A model generated the notes under the pieces. That model was given only the letters and a program-made list of their open reading frames with translations. It ran no database searches and had not been told where the DNA came from. 48,783 bases of DNA from Planococcus sp. ISL-109 (GTDB lineage Bacteria; Bacillota; Bacilli; Bacillales_A; Planococcaceae), in the NCBI RefSeq assembly GCF_018613655.1, contig NZ_JAGGPW010000010.1, positions 1 to 48,783 on the forward strand, given 5' to 3'. Positions 8,428 to 16,884 of the stretch are shown here, one piece after another; position 1 is the stretch's first letter; each line of letters starts with the position of its first letter. A program made the translations under genes and the position numbers.

Positions 8428-10467
8428 ATGAACGAGTTTATTGAGTTCAGAAATCGTGTTTATGACAATGAAAGTAATCATAGTTATCCTCTCCAATTTT
8501 TAGATGAGTACATAAATAACAGTAAGGCTATAAATTCCGATGAAACAAGAGTGATTGAGCAAATCCAAACGATCAAGCAGCTAGAGTTGAAAGAGAAACT
8601 AGGTGAAAAGGAAATAGATGAATTACTCTCGTTTTTAGGAGAGCATTCAACTACAGACCGATTTATAGTAGATGCTGTTTTAAACTTATTCGATGACGAG
8701 ATCAAGCAAATAGTAGAGGAAAAGACAAAAGACATACTCGTAAACCAACAGTATGATAGTCAAAAGCTATATCATGTGTTAGATCTTTGTATCGAATGTG
8801 ACCTGGATATGTTAAGTGATGACGATATCTTAGTGATGCTTCAGAAATACGAACTGGATTTAGAAATCATTTCTATCTTACTGGACTATCTGGATCGCTT
8901 TAACAGACAGGGATTTAAAGATGCCATATACAAATTATTGGCTTTCGATTACCCGGACAGCATAAAAATCCAGGGAATGAATTTATTGATGAATTTGTAT
9001 CCACTGGAAATTGTTGATCATTCATTTGTGAAGAACAATGTAATGAATGAGAAAAACAACGTGTTTTTTGATAGTTATATGGACTTTCTCCAGACAGATT
9101 TTAAATTTGAAAAGCAAGGTATTTCAATTTTGCAGTCGATGTTTTATGGGGATTTTGAAGATAGCGGGAAAGGAAATAATGGAGGCTTAGCTGTATTATT
9201 AAAAGGTTTGGGTGAAGAGGTGTCGAAAGATAGTCGTATAGCTCATGTATTTACTATTACGATCACTCAAGAATCCACTAAGCCCTTTATCAGCTTTCAT
9301 GGAGATAAACACATATTTATTAGATTGCCAATCTATTTAGATCAGTCTGTAAGCGACAAGTTTATCAAAAGAGAGTTATTTATAAAAAGACAGATAGCCA
9401 ATTTTTTAAAACGGTCAAACATAAAGCCCGATGTCTTTCATATCAGATTTTTAGACAACGCTTCTAAAGCTGTTGCCCATCTATGTAAAGATTTAAATAG
9501 CAAACTTGTCTTTACACTAACGCCAGACCCGCACCGAAACATGTTTGATGGATCGGGGCATATAAAAGAACTTGGTTTTAACGAGCTTATTGAAAAACTG
9601 AACAAGATAAAAATAGGCGACGAATTAATCCACACAAGTGATGGAATCATTGGTATCGGGAATGCAGATGTGAAAACAGAACTTGGGGTCTATTTCCCTC
9701 AATTTAAAGATGACAATGTAAATAGCAAAATAAAAATGATCGGTGAAGGCATACAAACAGGCCAATCAATGGATGAAGAGAACAGAGATGCCTATTCAAA
9801 TCGTCTTATAGAAGTGAGTGAAGAAAATACAGGATTTTTTGAAAAACCCGTCATTTTAAACGTCGGGAGATTAGCTGTTTTAAAAGGGCAGATGGAACTT
9901 TTAAAAGCGTGGTCAAACTCCAAGCTTTCGGAAACCCATAATCTTCTCATAATCGGTGGAGACTTGGAGAGACCGAGTAAAGAAGAAAAAATGGTGATTG
10001 ATTTTTTTAAGGATTACTTACAAAAGCATCCCGAGTTCAAAGACAGGTTCATACATAAAGGTGCCATGTCGAATTTGGATATAAGATTGCTTGAAAGGAA
10101 TATTATTAAGAGAGACTTTACCTATCCACATATTTATCTGTGCTCAAGTGTAAAAGAAGAGTTTGGCATCGCTATTTTAGAAGCGATGTCGATCGGTTTC
10201 CTAACCTTGGGACCGATAAAAGGTGGGGTTAAAAGTTATATGAGAAATGGAGAAAATGGATTTTTAATCGACACAAGTAATTGGGAAACGATTGCCAAAG
10301 AAACGGAAAAACATCTTTATGATTCTAACATCGATAAAGTTGCAGCGAAAAAAATTCAAGCTGCAGGACAACAAACAGTGGATGAAAACTTTTCTATTCA
10401 AAAGATTTCAAATGAGTTTGTGTCATTCTATTTGTCTTTAAAAGGGGAAAAAGAAAATGAAATATAA
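8428..10467 (+). CDS. Large GT4-type glycosyltransferase with helical N-terminal extension
   Basis: A 679-residue protein. Residues ~1-235 are an all-helical, acidic region with repeated LLDYLDRF/LLxxL patterns reminiscent of HEAT-like repeats and no known catalytic motif. Residues ~245-670 are a GT-B glycosyltransferase of the GT4/sucrose-phosphate-synthase type: GNNGGLAVLL at 249-258 (N-lobe glycine loop), ILNVGRLAVLKG at 476-487, and the C-lobe EX7E segment EEFGIAILE at 577-585 followed by GGVKSYMRNGENGFLID. It would transfer a sugar from a nucleotide donor. The acceptor is unknown. GGAGGGTG lies 5 bases before the ATG. The gene overlaps the next one by 11 bases, so the two glycosyltransferases are translationally coupled and probably act in sequence on one product. 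No membrane segment is visible. Confidence 0.8.
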   Translation: MNEFIEFRNRVYDNESNHSYPLQFLDEYINNSKAINSDETRVIEQIQTIKQLELKEKLGEKEIDELLSFLGEHSTTDRFIVDAVLNLFDDEIKQIVEEKTKDILVNQQYDSQKLYHVLDLCIECDLDMLSDDDILVMLQKYELDLEIISILLDYLDRFNRQGFKDAIYKLLAFDYPDSIKIQGMNLLMNLYPLEIVDHSFVKNNVMNEKNNVFFDSYMDFLQTDFKFEKQGISILQSMFYGDFEDSGKGNNGGLAVLLKGLGEEVSKDSRIAHVFTITITQESTKPFISFHGDKHIFIRLPIYLDQSVSDKFIKRELFIKRQIANFLKRSNIKPDVFHIRFLDNASKAVAHLCKDLNSKLVFTLTPDPHRNMFDGSGHIKELGFNELIEKLNKIKIGDELIHTSDGIIGIGNADVKTELGVYFPQFKDDNVNSKIKMIGEGIQTGQSMDEENRDAYSNRLIEVSEENTGFFEKPVILNVGRLAVLKGQMELLKAWSNSKLSETHNLLIIGGDLERPSKEEKMVIDFFKDYLQKHPEFKDRFIHKGAMSNLDIRLLERNIIKRDFTYPHIYLCSSVKEEFGIAILEAMSIGFLTLGPIKGGVKSYMRNGENGFLIDTSNWETIAKETEKHLYDSNIDKVAAKKIQAAGQQTVDENFSIQKISNEFVSFYLSLKGEKENEI

Positions 10468-11758
10468 AAAGATCTTTTTTATCAGTCCGCCTTTTTATTC
10501 GCATTTTAACCCGTTGCTCGTGTTAGCCAAAAGTTTTCAAGAAAATGGTGCAGAAGTGACATTTGGCTGCAGCATAGAATTCAAGGAAAAAATCTTGAAA
10601 GAGAATTTGGATTTTTATGAAATAGACATCAGTTCAAATAAAAATATAGGAAAAGGTGAACACACAACACAACCGGATACGGAGAGATTAAGATTAGAAG
10701 AATTTTTTGAGTCGACCAAAAAAGGGGCAGTGGAAACACTGATCACGCAGTCTCGCCACAGAAAGGCGGATATGCTTTATAATCCGCAAGAGCTTATCGA
10801 TAAGATAAAGTCCATCGATGATTCCATAGATGTGGATCTTTATGTGGTCGATATATTATCGTACTCTGTCACGCTGAGCTTGTATTTTTTAGGACTGCCT
10901 TTTGTGACATTTTGCCCGCCCCATCCCAATACGATTCCAAAAGAAGGAAAGTATTTTAATGTACCGAAAAGCTGGCCTGAGGCTATAACGGTCAAGGAAG
11001 AAGATTTGAGGATGTTAAAGCAAGTTTCCACCCAAACACAAAGAGAATTTACCGAAGTTTTCAACGATATTATCATTGAAAATAAGTCGATTAAAACAAT
11101 CAGCAATGCTTTTAGTTTAGTTTCTGAAATAGCTGTTATCTACAACTATTTTGATTTTAACAATATCGAAAAAAATGGAGAAAACCCGAAGGAACTATTT
11201 ATAGGAAATTCATTTGAAGCGGTTACGTTAGATGAAGAATGGATGGAAAAAATAGATACAAACGAAAAGAAAATCATGATCAGTTTAGGAACTTTTTTAT
11301 CGAACAGAAAAGATGTACTGGAAAAACTGATCCTGTCGGCCAGAGAAAGTCACCCGAATGCGCTATTGATCGTATCTGCAGGCAGCCATGCGGAGGAATT
11401 AAAAAAATATAGCTCGCCCAATACCATCATAGAAGGTTTTATCCCTCAAATCGCGCTTATGCATCATGTAGACACAGTTGTCTTTCATGGTGGATGCAAC
11501 ACGTTAACCGAAGCTATGTACCATGGAAAAGAGATGGTCATCTTACCGTTTTCCAGCGATCAGTTTAATATTGCCTATGATGTTGAAAAGAATAATTTAG
11601 GAAGAGTACTGGATCCAAATAATTTCAGCAAAGAAGAATTAGCAAAGGCATTTAATGATATAGAAGAGATTTCTAAAGACAATTTACTGTATTGGCGAAA
11701 CGTCTCAAGAGAAAGAGGCGCAGATTATGCAGTAAAAAAAATATTGGAGATCGAATAA
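10457..11758 (+). CDS. GT1 (UGT/MGT-type) glycosyltransferase
   Basis: A 433-residue GT-B enzyme of the UGT/macrolide-glycosyltransferase type. The N lobe begins with IFFISPPFYSHFNPLL, including the His of the family (H16). The C lobe has the donor signature, HGG at 344-346 followed by NTLTEAMYHGKEMVILP and DQ at 368-369. Such enzymes glycosylate small hydrophobic acceptors or lipids. The start overlaps the end of the GT4 gene by 11 bases, with AAAGGGGAAAAAG as ribosome binding site inside that gene. Together the pair suggests synthesis of a multi-sugar glycoconjugate such as a glycolipid or glycosylated secondary metabolite. No acceptor-building gene is adjacent, so this is inference. Both genes are somewhat AT-richer than the flanking metabolism genes. 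Confidence 0.85.
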   Translation: MKYKKIFFISPPFYSHFNPLLVLAKSFQENGAEVTFGCSIEFKEKILKENLDFYEIDISSNKNIGKGEHTTQPDTERLRLEEFFESTKKGAVETLITQSRHRKADMLYNPQELIDKIKSIDDSIDVDLYVVDILSYSVTLSLYFLGLPFVTFCPPHPNTIPKEGKYFNVPKSWPEAITVKEEDLRMLKQVSTQTQREFTEVFNDIIIENKSIKTISNAFSLVSEIAVIYNYFDFNNIEKNGENPKELFIGNSFEAVTLDEEWMEKIDTNEKKIMISLGTFLSNRKDVLEKLILSARESHPNALLIVSAGSHAEELKKYSSPNTIIEGFIPQIALMHHVDTVVFHGGCNTLTEAMYHGKEMVILPFSSDQFNIAYDVEKNNLGRVLDPNNFSKEELAKAFNDIEEISKDNLLYWRNVSRERGADYAVKKILEIE

Positions 11759-11806
11759 AATACAAATATATAAGCTGAACTAATAATCTTTTGTTGTCGA
11801 TATTCC

Positions 11807-11915
11807 GCAAAACAGCTGCGCTTTCCGCGGGCTCGCGCCCAAGCCTCCTCGGTCTCTGCGCTCCCTGCGGGGTCTCGGTCGTCTCGCTTTACCGCAGGAG
11901 TCGCAGCTGTTTTGC
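11807..11915. repeat. GC-rich palindromic intergenic repeat, family B copy 2
   Basis: A 109-bp unit bounded by a perfect 14-bp inverted repeat (11807-11820 with 11902-11915, GCAAAACAGCTGCG). It is much richer in GC than its surroundings and aligns with 6015-6097 and with the split copy at 12110-12295. It has no open frame with a ribosome binding site and follows the GT1 gene, so it may act as its terminator. Confidence 0.8.
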
Positions 11916-12109
11916 TTCATATCTGTTAGTAAGTTAGTGGGAAAACAGAAGATTCCTTGTTAGTAAGTGACGATCTCAGCGCCAGCGCGTCCACGGGCTC
12001 ATGGCGGGAGCCGTGCCCAGACCGGTTGTCAGCAGGTGGCTCAAATCAGGGAGAGTCACGAACTACTACACTTTTTACAAGCAATCTCTCAAGGATTCGG
12101 AGCGCAATG

Positions 12110-12295
12110 CGGCGACTCCAGCGGAAGAACGGAGTGATGAGACCCCGCAGGAAATGAATGAGCGAAGCAGTGCTGAGCGCATTCATTTGCGACGCATCTG
12201 CTACGCAGATGTGGGAGCACAAGGGTTTCGATAGCGGACGAGGAGGCTCAGCGCTTCGTCCGCGGAAAGCGTCCGCATGAAGCGCAGAATCCTGT
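12110..12295. repeat. GC-rich repeat, family B copy 3, split by ~85 bp
   Basis: The left half, ending GAGACCCCGCAGG near 12154, and the right half, starting GAGGAGGCT near 12240 and including CCGCGGAAAGCG, match consecutive parts of family B (reverse orientation of copy 2). They are separated here by about 85 bp containing its own small inverted repeat (AAATGAATG ... CATTCATTT). The stretch 11930-12110 is GC-rich, non-coding and not assigned. Confidence 0.6.
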
Positions 12296-12400
12296 ATACC
12301 GAAGGTGACATGACTTTTTATTCTTTTAAAAACAATAAAAATTCAGTTGTCTACTATCTGGGTCGAATAACATCTAAATAGAATTGAAAAGAGGTGTTTT

Positions 12401-13738
12401 ATGAAGGAAATAGTTGGAGCTGACACGAAGATTAAGAATACAAATAAATACGATATAGATGGTGTACCCCCATTAAAAGAAGCAGTACCTTTGGGATTGC
12501 AGCATATTTTTGCAATGTTTTTAGGTAATGTTGCTGTCCCGATCATCATCGCAGGTGTGGTTGGCATAACAGGAACTGATTTAACGATATTGATTCAAAG
12601 TGCAATGATCATGGCAGGAGTTGCAACGATTATCCAATGTTACCCAATATGGATGGTCGGAGCACGACTCCCAGTAGTTATGGGTACAAGTTTTGGATTT
12701 CTTCCTACCAATATCGTGATCGCAAGCTCCTATGGCATATCAGGATTATTGGGTGCAAGTCTTATAGGAGGTTTATTTGGCGGATTCTTAGGGTTTTTCA
12801 TAGAGAAAGTAAGAAGGTTCTTTCCGAAAATTGTCACCGGTACAGTCGTACTTACGATCGGTTTGTCACTTTTACCTACAGGTATTGTCTCGATGGCTGG
12901 AGGCAGCGGGTCTGAAAATTTTGGATCAGCTCAAAACTGGTTGGTGGCTTTACTGGTATTGGCCATTGTGCTGTTTCTCAATAGATATGCAACGGGAATG
13001 GCGAAAACATCCTCCATTTTAATCGGTATTATTATTGGATATATGGTGGCTCTGCCACTGGGGATGGTAGAATTTTCAGCAATGAGAGAAGCTAGCTGGT
13101 TTTCAGTTCCACAACCATTTTATTTTCCTATGGAATTTTACTGGGGAGCTATACTCCCTATGATGATTATGTTTATCGTTACATCTGTTGAGACCGTTGG
13201 AGATGTTACAGCGATGACTACTGGGGGAGCAGGCAGAGAACCCACAGCAAAGGAGCTTTCTGGCTCAGTCATCGCAAATGGGTTTACATCTTCTTTAGGC
13301 GCGATTTTCAATTCTTTGCCCAATACATCTTTTAGCCAAAATGTAGGAATGATCGCATTTACAAAAGTCATGAGTAGATTTGTCGTAGCTCTTGGCGCTG
13401 GGTTTTTAATATTGGCTGGCCTGATTCCTAAGGTTGGAGCTCTTATCTCCACAATGCCGCCAGCAGTTATTGGAGGTGCCACCGTAATCATTTTTTCTCA
13501 GATTACGTTAACTGGCATAGCCATATTGACATCAGAGCCTTTAAACGAAAGAGCAAAGATTATTATTGGATTATCTTTAGTATTTGGACTCGGATTAAGT
13601 CAAGTACCCGATGCGATGAACGCGTTTCCGGAAGTTATCAAGTTATTGTTTGGTGGATCTGGAATAACAATAGCCTGTTTTGTTGCTATTGCATTGAACC
13701 TGATTATTCCAGAGGAATCCGTGAAAGAAGAAGCATAG
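12401..13738 (+). CDS. NCS2-family xanthine/uracil permease
   Basis: A 445-residue integral membrane nucleobase:cation symporter of the NAT/NCS2 family with the usual 12-14 hydrophobic segments. The hallmark motif QNVGMIAFTK (Q-N-x-G-x4-T-K/R/G) is present in the second half, and SVETVGD corresponds to the TM8 Glu region that contacts the base. The N terminus has the PPLKEAVPLGLQHIFAMF signature of the bacterial branch. The Gln before N-x-G points to a purine or uracil base rather than ascorbate. Xanthine, urate or uracil cannot be separated by eye. GAGGTG precedes the ATG with good spacing. The gene stands alone with its own terminator, and no purine riboswitch or recognisable operator was found upstream. 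Confidence 0.9.
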   Translation: MKEIVGADTKIKNTNKYDIDGVPPLKEAVPLGLQHIFAMFLGNVAVPIIIAGVVGITGTDLTILIQSAMIMAGVATIIQCYPIWMVGARLPVVMGTSFGFLPTNIVIASSYGISGLLGASLIGGLFGGFLGFFIEKVRRFFPKIVTGTVVLTIGLSLLPTGIVSMAGGSGSENFGSAQNWLVALLVLAIVLFLNRYATGMAKTSSILIGIIIGYMVALPLGMVEFSAMREASWFSVPQPFYFPMEFYWGAILPMMIMFIVTSVETVGDVTAMTTGGAGREPTAKELSGSVIANGFTSSLGAIFNSLPNTSFSQNVGMIAFTKVMSRFVVALGAGFLILAGLIPKVGALISTMPPAVIGGATVIIFSQITLTGIAILTSEPLNERAKIIIGLSLVFGLGLSQVPDAMNAFPEVIKLLFGGSGITIACFVAIALNLIIPEESVKEEA

Positions 13739-13751
13739 ACTCATGCCGCTG

Positions 13752-13846
13752 CGTGCCAAACGCAATTCAGCTTATTGGCAACCATAACACGAAGAAAAAG
13801 CCGTATCCCGTGACCTCAAAGGTTGATGGATACGGCTTAAGTATTT
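13752..13846 (+). terminator. Terminator hairpin inside a repeat shared with 36740-36836
   Basis: AAGCCGTATCC (13798-13808) pairs with GGATACGGCTT (13828-13838), then an AT-rich tail. The hairpin and its left flank (CAATTCAG ... GAAGAAAAAGCCGTA) recur at 36740-36836, so the terminator is part of a mobile or duplicated repeat whose left end resembles family A. Confidence 0.75.
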
Positions 13847-13903
13847 TATTAATGGACATTTCTTTAGTAAACTATGAAATACCAAAGAAATGAGGCATCG
13901 AGT

Positions 13904-15130
13904 ATGGAATCTATATATATCCTGATGGCGGCAATAGTAGTGATAGTCGTGGGCGTCCTTATTTACTCTAGAAAGAATAAAGACGCAGCTGCACAAATAG
14001 AAGAAACGCCGAGTGAAAGCGTGGCGGAAGAGCTGGAAGCGGATGAACCGGAGCCCGAAGATGATGATAGCCATTGGAATCCAACCGTAACGGAACTGGA
14101 TGACGGGGAAATGGTCAAGAGCGGCTACAAGCGGATCGAGATTCCGGCGAATATGATTCCGATTATCGCAGAGACCTTGAAAGACGGGGCGGTGGTGTTT
14201 CGTCAAAGCCGGACCTACCGCGTCGAGTTCAGCCCTGAAGTGGTGAAGGGCTTGAAGGATAAGAGCATGACGCTGATTGAGCGGGTCAACGGCAAGGGCT
14301 ATGTTCCCGCAGTAAGAAAAGACGGCGTCAAAGGAATTTACGAGCAGGCAGTATTGGTGAAACGAGTGAATCCTGGGCTCCTGGCCCATGCGAGCATGAG
14401 CTTGTTGACGACCGTCGTCGGCCAGCAGCAATTGATGGAAATCCAAAGCTCTTTGAAAATTATGGAACAGAAATTGGACACGCTGATCCAACACCGGGAA
14501 CACGATTTTGCGGGGAAGATCGAGGCACGTTTCGGCTATTTCAAAGAAGTCATCGAACGGTTCCGGAGAAACGGCATCACACTCGGCGGCGTGGAAGACG
14601 CGGAAATCGAAGGGTTTTATACGGCGACGCTGCAAGACTTGAAAGTGCTGACGAAAGACTTGAAGGCGATAACGGCGAGCGTCGAAGGTTTGAAAGAGCA
14701 CGAAACACTGCGGAAATGGGGAGAAGCCCCTGTGAAAAAAGAGTACGAGCAACTCATCGGGCGTTTCAACGCCAAACAGGAACTATTGCTATTGAATGTG
14801 CAATTTATCCAGGAATGCTATGAGCCTTATCTCCGGACCATTCGGAATTACGAGGAAGCCGACGTGAAATCGCAGACTTTGGCGGAAATCGTGGCGGAGA
14901 ATCATTCCTTGATTCAAGGCATTGAAGAGAAAGTCAAAAGCATTGAAGAAAACTATAAAGTGAAGATCAACTTCGGGCTGAAGGCATTGAAATACCGCAA
15001 TTTGGAGAGCTTGAAAGAACTGGTGCCCGTGAAGATCGACCAGCAACAGGCGGCAGAGCAAGAGGTGCCATCTGAAGTGTTGGTCGAAGTGACAGAAGAC
15101 GATAAAGCTTATGCGTATGTCCCGCGTTAA
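13904..15130 (+). CDS. Membrane-anchored coiled-coil protein of unknown function
   Basis: A 408-residue protein not assigned to a named family. Residues ~3-22 (IYILMAAIVVIVVGVLIYS) form a single N-terminal membrane anchor with a positive cluster after it, so the bulk should be cytoplasmic. Residues ~30-65 are a very acidic linker, and ~180-370 are rich in heptad-like helical segments (LMEIQSSLKIMEQKLDTLI and others), suggesting coiled coil. An earlier ATG exists at 13874, but only the ATG at 13904 has a properly spaced GAGG (13892-13895). The topology recalls small structural or division-associated membrane proteins, but no motif proves a function. It has its own terminator downstream. Confidence 0.7.
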   Translation: MESIYILMAAIVVIVVGVLIYSRKNKDAAAQIEETPSESVAEELEADEPEPEDDDSHWNPTVTELDDGEMVKSGYKRIEIPANMIPIIAETLKDGAVVFRQSRTYRVEFSPEVVKGLKDKSMTLIERVNGKGYVPAVRKDGVKGIYEQAVLVKRVNPGLLAHASMSLLTTVVGQQQLMEIQSSLKIMEQKLDTLIQHREHDFAGKIEARFGYFKEVIERFRRNGITLGGVEDAEIEGFYTATLQDLKVLTKDLKAITASVEGLKEHETLRKWGEAPVKKEYEQLIGRFNAKQELLLLNVQFIQECYEPYLRTIRNYEEADVKSQTLAEIVAENHSLIQGIEEKVKSIEENYKVKINFGLKALKYRNLESLKELVPVKIDQQQAAEQEVPSEVLVEVTEDDKAYAYVPR

Positions 15131-15177
15131 GGCAGAGTGATCTTTTAGGGAGTCGAACTCGCTTGTAAATGAACAAG

Positions 15178-15222
15178 AAGAGCTGTCCATCCGAAAAAAA
15201 GGTGGGCAGCTCTTATTTTGGA
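15178..15222 (+). terminator. Terminator of the coiled-coil protein gene
   Basis: AAGAGCTGTCCA (15178-15189) pairs with TGGGCAGCTCTT (15203-15214, one G-U), followed by ATTTT. Confidence 0.8.
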
Positions 15223-15278
15223 TCGACAGCACACAACTCTTTATAGATGAACGGTAAGTCCGGCAAATTAAAAAAGCT

Positions 15279-15410
15279 TCCCTGTGTCAAACCCAATTCC
15301 ACGTATACTGATATACTGCATGAAGAATCATCTAGATCCTTAAAAATGAAAGATTCTTCATGCATTTTTATATCTTTGCGTAAATAGTCATAACTGTCTC
15401 GCACACAGGG
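15279..15410. repeat. REP/MITE-like repeat (family A), full-length with a strong internal hairpin
   Basis: The ends TCCCTGTGT (15279-15287) and ACACAGGG (15403-15410) are inverted. Inside, a perfect 13-bp stem TGCATGAAGAATC (15317-15329 with 15352-15364) is followed by T5. The internal sequence differs from the 35643 type, so this is a different subfamily with the same termini. Confidence 0.75.
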
Positions 15411-15439
15411 CACAGTTACTAATCAACGTACTTGAATAC

Positions 15440-15486
15440 AAAGGGAGAGAAGAGGCTAATTAAAGCGCATCTTCTCTCCCTTTTCG
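15440..15486 (-). terminator. Terminator of the OsmC gene
   Basis: AAAGGGAGAGAAG (15440-15452) pairs perfectly with CTTCTCTCCCTTT (15471-15483). It lies 64 bases past the minus-strand stop. Confidence 0.75.
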
Positions 15487-15546
15487 TTTATAAGAGTATA
15501 TTTTCAATAATGGGTCTTTCTCTATTCGTGAAGAAGAGTGGAATTT

Positions 15547-15999
15547 TTATTTTTTATACCACTTGGAATCAATTGCTACGCCAGCATCGACAATTAGATT
15601 GTAGATAGGACATCTTCTTTCCACTTCTTTTTTTAATTCTTCCAGTCGATCATCGCTTTCATCTGTTGAAAAAACCGCCTCAAAACTAACAGTTTGGAAA
15701 TGAGAAGAAACTCCTTCAACTCCCTTCATGCCTCGCGCGTCAATTGTACCGGTATTGCTAAACTCTATTCCTTGAAAAGAAAAATCCTTCTCCTTCGCTA
15801 TCAATCCAATCATCACGGATGTACAACCTGTCAATCCGCCCAATAAATACTCAAGCGGATTCGGACCTTCATTGGTGCTTCCCAAATATTCAGGTTCGTC
15901 TATGATAAAAGGCGAAAACTCCCTTGCATAGATAGAAGTTTTTAAATTCCCTTCCCAAGTTCCACGCGTTTCCATTTTTACTAATTGTTTTGTTGTCAT
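15547..15999 (-). CDS. OsmC/Ohr-family peroxiredoxin-like protein
   Basis: A 150-residue member of the OsmC superfamily, which reduces organic hydroperoxides by a two-Cys mechanism in the cytoplasm. Both catalytic cysteines are seen: Cys59 in GGLTGCTSVM and Cys130 in ERRCPIYNL, with the family-typical GPNPLEYLLGGLTGC helix. The spacing and CPIYNL ending place it with the YhfA/YkgO-like OsmC proteins rather than true Ohr. AGGAGTG lies 7 bases before the ATG. It is monocistronic with its own terminator. No OhrR-type regulator is adjacent. Confidence 0.92.
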   Translation of the reverse strand: MTTKQLVKMETRGTWEGNLKTSIYAREFSPFIIDEPEYLGSTNEGPNPLEYLLGGLTGCTSVMIGLIAKEKDFSFQGIEFSNTGTIDARGMKGVEGVSSHFQTVSFEAVFSTDESDDRLEELKKEVERRCPIYNLIVDAGVAIDSKWYKK

Positions 16000-16145
16000 T
16001 TCAACACTCCTATTCCGTAGTAAACTTAAAAGCTTAATTATAGATTAATAATTTCAAATTGCAAAACTATACGAGTGTAAAGAGTGAAACGGTTAAGAGC
16101 TTGTTAAAAGAAAAGGCGATCCGTTATTAAAATTAAAAATCACTT

Positions 16146-16275
16146 GGCCGTGTTAAAACGATTCTGACAATACACGATAATTTTTACTCCATACATTTCC
16201 GTATCTGCTGTATCAACATTGCGGGTGTGGTTTTTTCATTTAATTCATCCACATAAATTGTGTGCCACACAGGGA
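16146..16275. repeat. REP/MITE-like repeat (family A), left end degenerate
   Basis: It carries the internal ACGATTCTGACAATACACGA block, the CTGTATCAACATTGC...GTGTGGTTTTTTCATT block and the right end ACACAGGGA (16267-16275). The left TCCCTGTGT is decayed. The tail GGGAACTGCTGGTAAA, found right after the 35643 copy, appears here ~80 bp further on because a hairpin lies in between. Confidence 0.75.
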
Positions 16276-16280
16276 ATATT

Positions 16281-16338
16281 CACTAGCGTTGCACAGCTTC
16301 CATGCCTCACAGCAACTAGAAGCTATGCAACGCTAGTG
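16281..16338. repeat. 20-bp inverted repeat hairpin inserted next to a family A repeat
   Basis: CACTAGCGTTGCACAGCTTC (16281-16300) pairs with 16319-16338 with one G-U/mismatch position and an 18-base loop. It has no T-run, so it is not a typical terminator. It separates two segments that are contiguous in the copy at 35643. Confidence 0.65.
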
Positions 16339-16384
16339 GGGAGGTAATGGGAACTGCTGGTAAACTACAAAATGATATAAATCA

Positions 16385-16492
16385 GTTTATAGAGTATTTA
16401 CCGGCAGGCGGTTCAATTCCCCTTGTTTGAAAATGACCACAAGCGCATTCTGGGAGAAGACAAGATCCTAAACGATGTTGTCAGGACACAAT
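16385..16492 (+). other. Unassigned ORF fragment
   Basis: A frame ending at the TAA near 16490 encodes about 30 residues (…FENDHKRILGEDKILNDVV…) that look protein-like, but there is no start, no ribosome binding site and no family I can name. It may be a gene relic associated with the IS remnant that follows. Confidence 0.25.
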
Positions 16493-16543
16493 AATTTATA
16501 CTGCACGATTACCACTTTGAGAAAATCAACATTCCTCAAGCGG

Positions 16544-16615
16544 TTTTCTTATTCTTATGAGTGGTACTCTGATGTCCAAAGTGGCTCTGGAATATGGCAT
16601 AAGTGGCTCATTTCG
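16544..16615. mobile_element. Solo remnant of an IS21-family end
   Basis: Bases 16549-16588 match 37 of 40 positions of the IS21 end at 1066-1105, and the GTGGCTC-type motif is repeated at ~20-bp spacing, as in the complete end. No istA or istB sequence accompanies it. It is either a deletion derivative of a related element or a decayed copy. Confidence 0.65.
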
Positions 16616-16793
16616 TTGGCTGTATTCACTTAGAATATATGGTACGAAAGAAAAAGCCTAACTGCCACCTACGGGTTGATGAAAGGGCTCGAATTATCGG
16701 TGGACCTATTCTAATGAAAAGAGTCATTGATTAATTTGAAATTACCATAAAACACTAGATTTTTTTAGTTCATATATACCAAATGTATTTTGA

Positions 16794-16810
16794 TGTTAGG
16801 TTTTCTAACA
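16794..16810 (+). promoter_or_regulatory. TnrA/GlnR box upstream of tnrA
   Basis: TGTTAGGTTTTCTAACA fits the TGTNA-N7-TNACA consensus exactly. A TATACT at 16829-16834 is a plausible -10, placing the box about 39 bp (centre) before the predicted start. In Bacillus, tnrA is autoactivated, which fits. Confidence 0.8.
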
Positions 16811-16884
16811 TCAATAATGAAAATAAGATATACTAGTAATACGACCACAAGTACAAATTGAAAACCTGTTAGGAGGGAACAACG

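Noticed and set aside
11957..12234. Short plus-strand frames in the GC-rich stretch after the glycosyltransferases
   Set aside because: They overlap repeat family B, are Arg/Ser/Thr-rich in the manner of translated palindromes, and lack ribosome binding sites.
13772..14752. 326-codon minus-strand open frame opposite the coiled-coil protein gene
   Set aside because: It is antisense to a gene with a good start and terminator, with a His/Phe/Arg-rich translation and no recognisable domain, so it is treated as a shadow.
15213..15413. 66-codon minus-strand frame
   Set aside because: It coincides with a full-length family A repeat and its hairpin and has no ribosome binding site.
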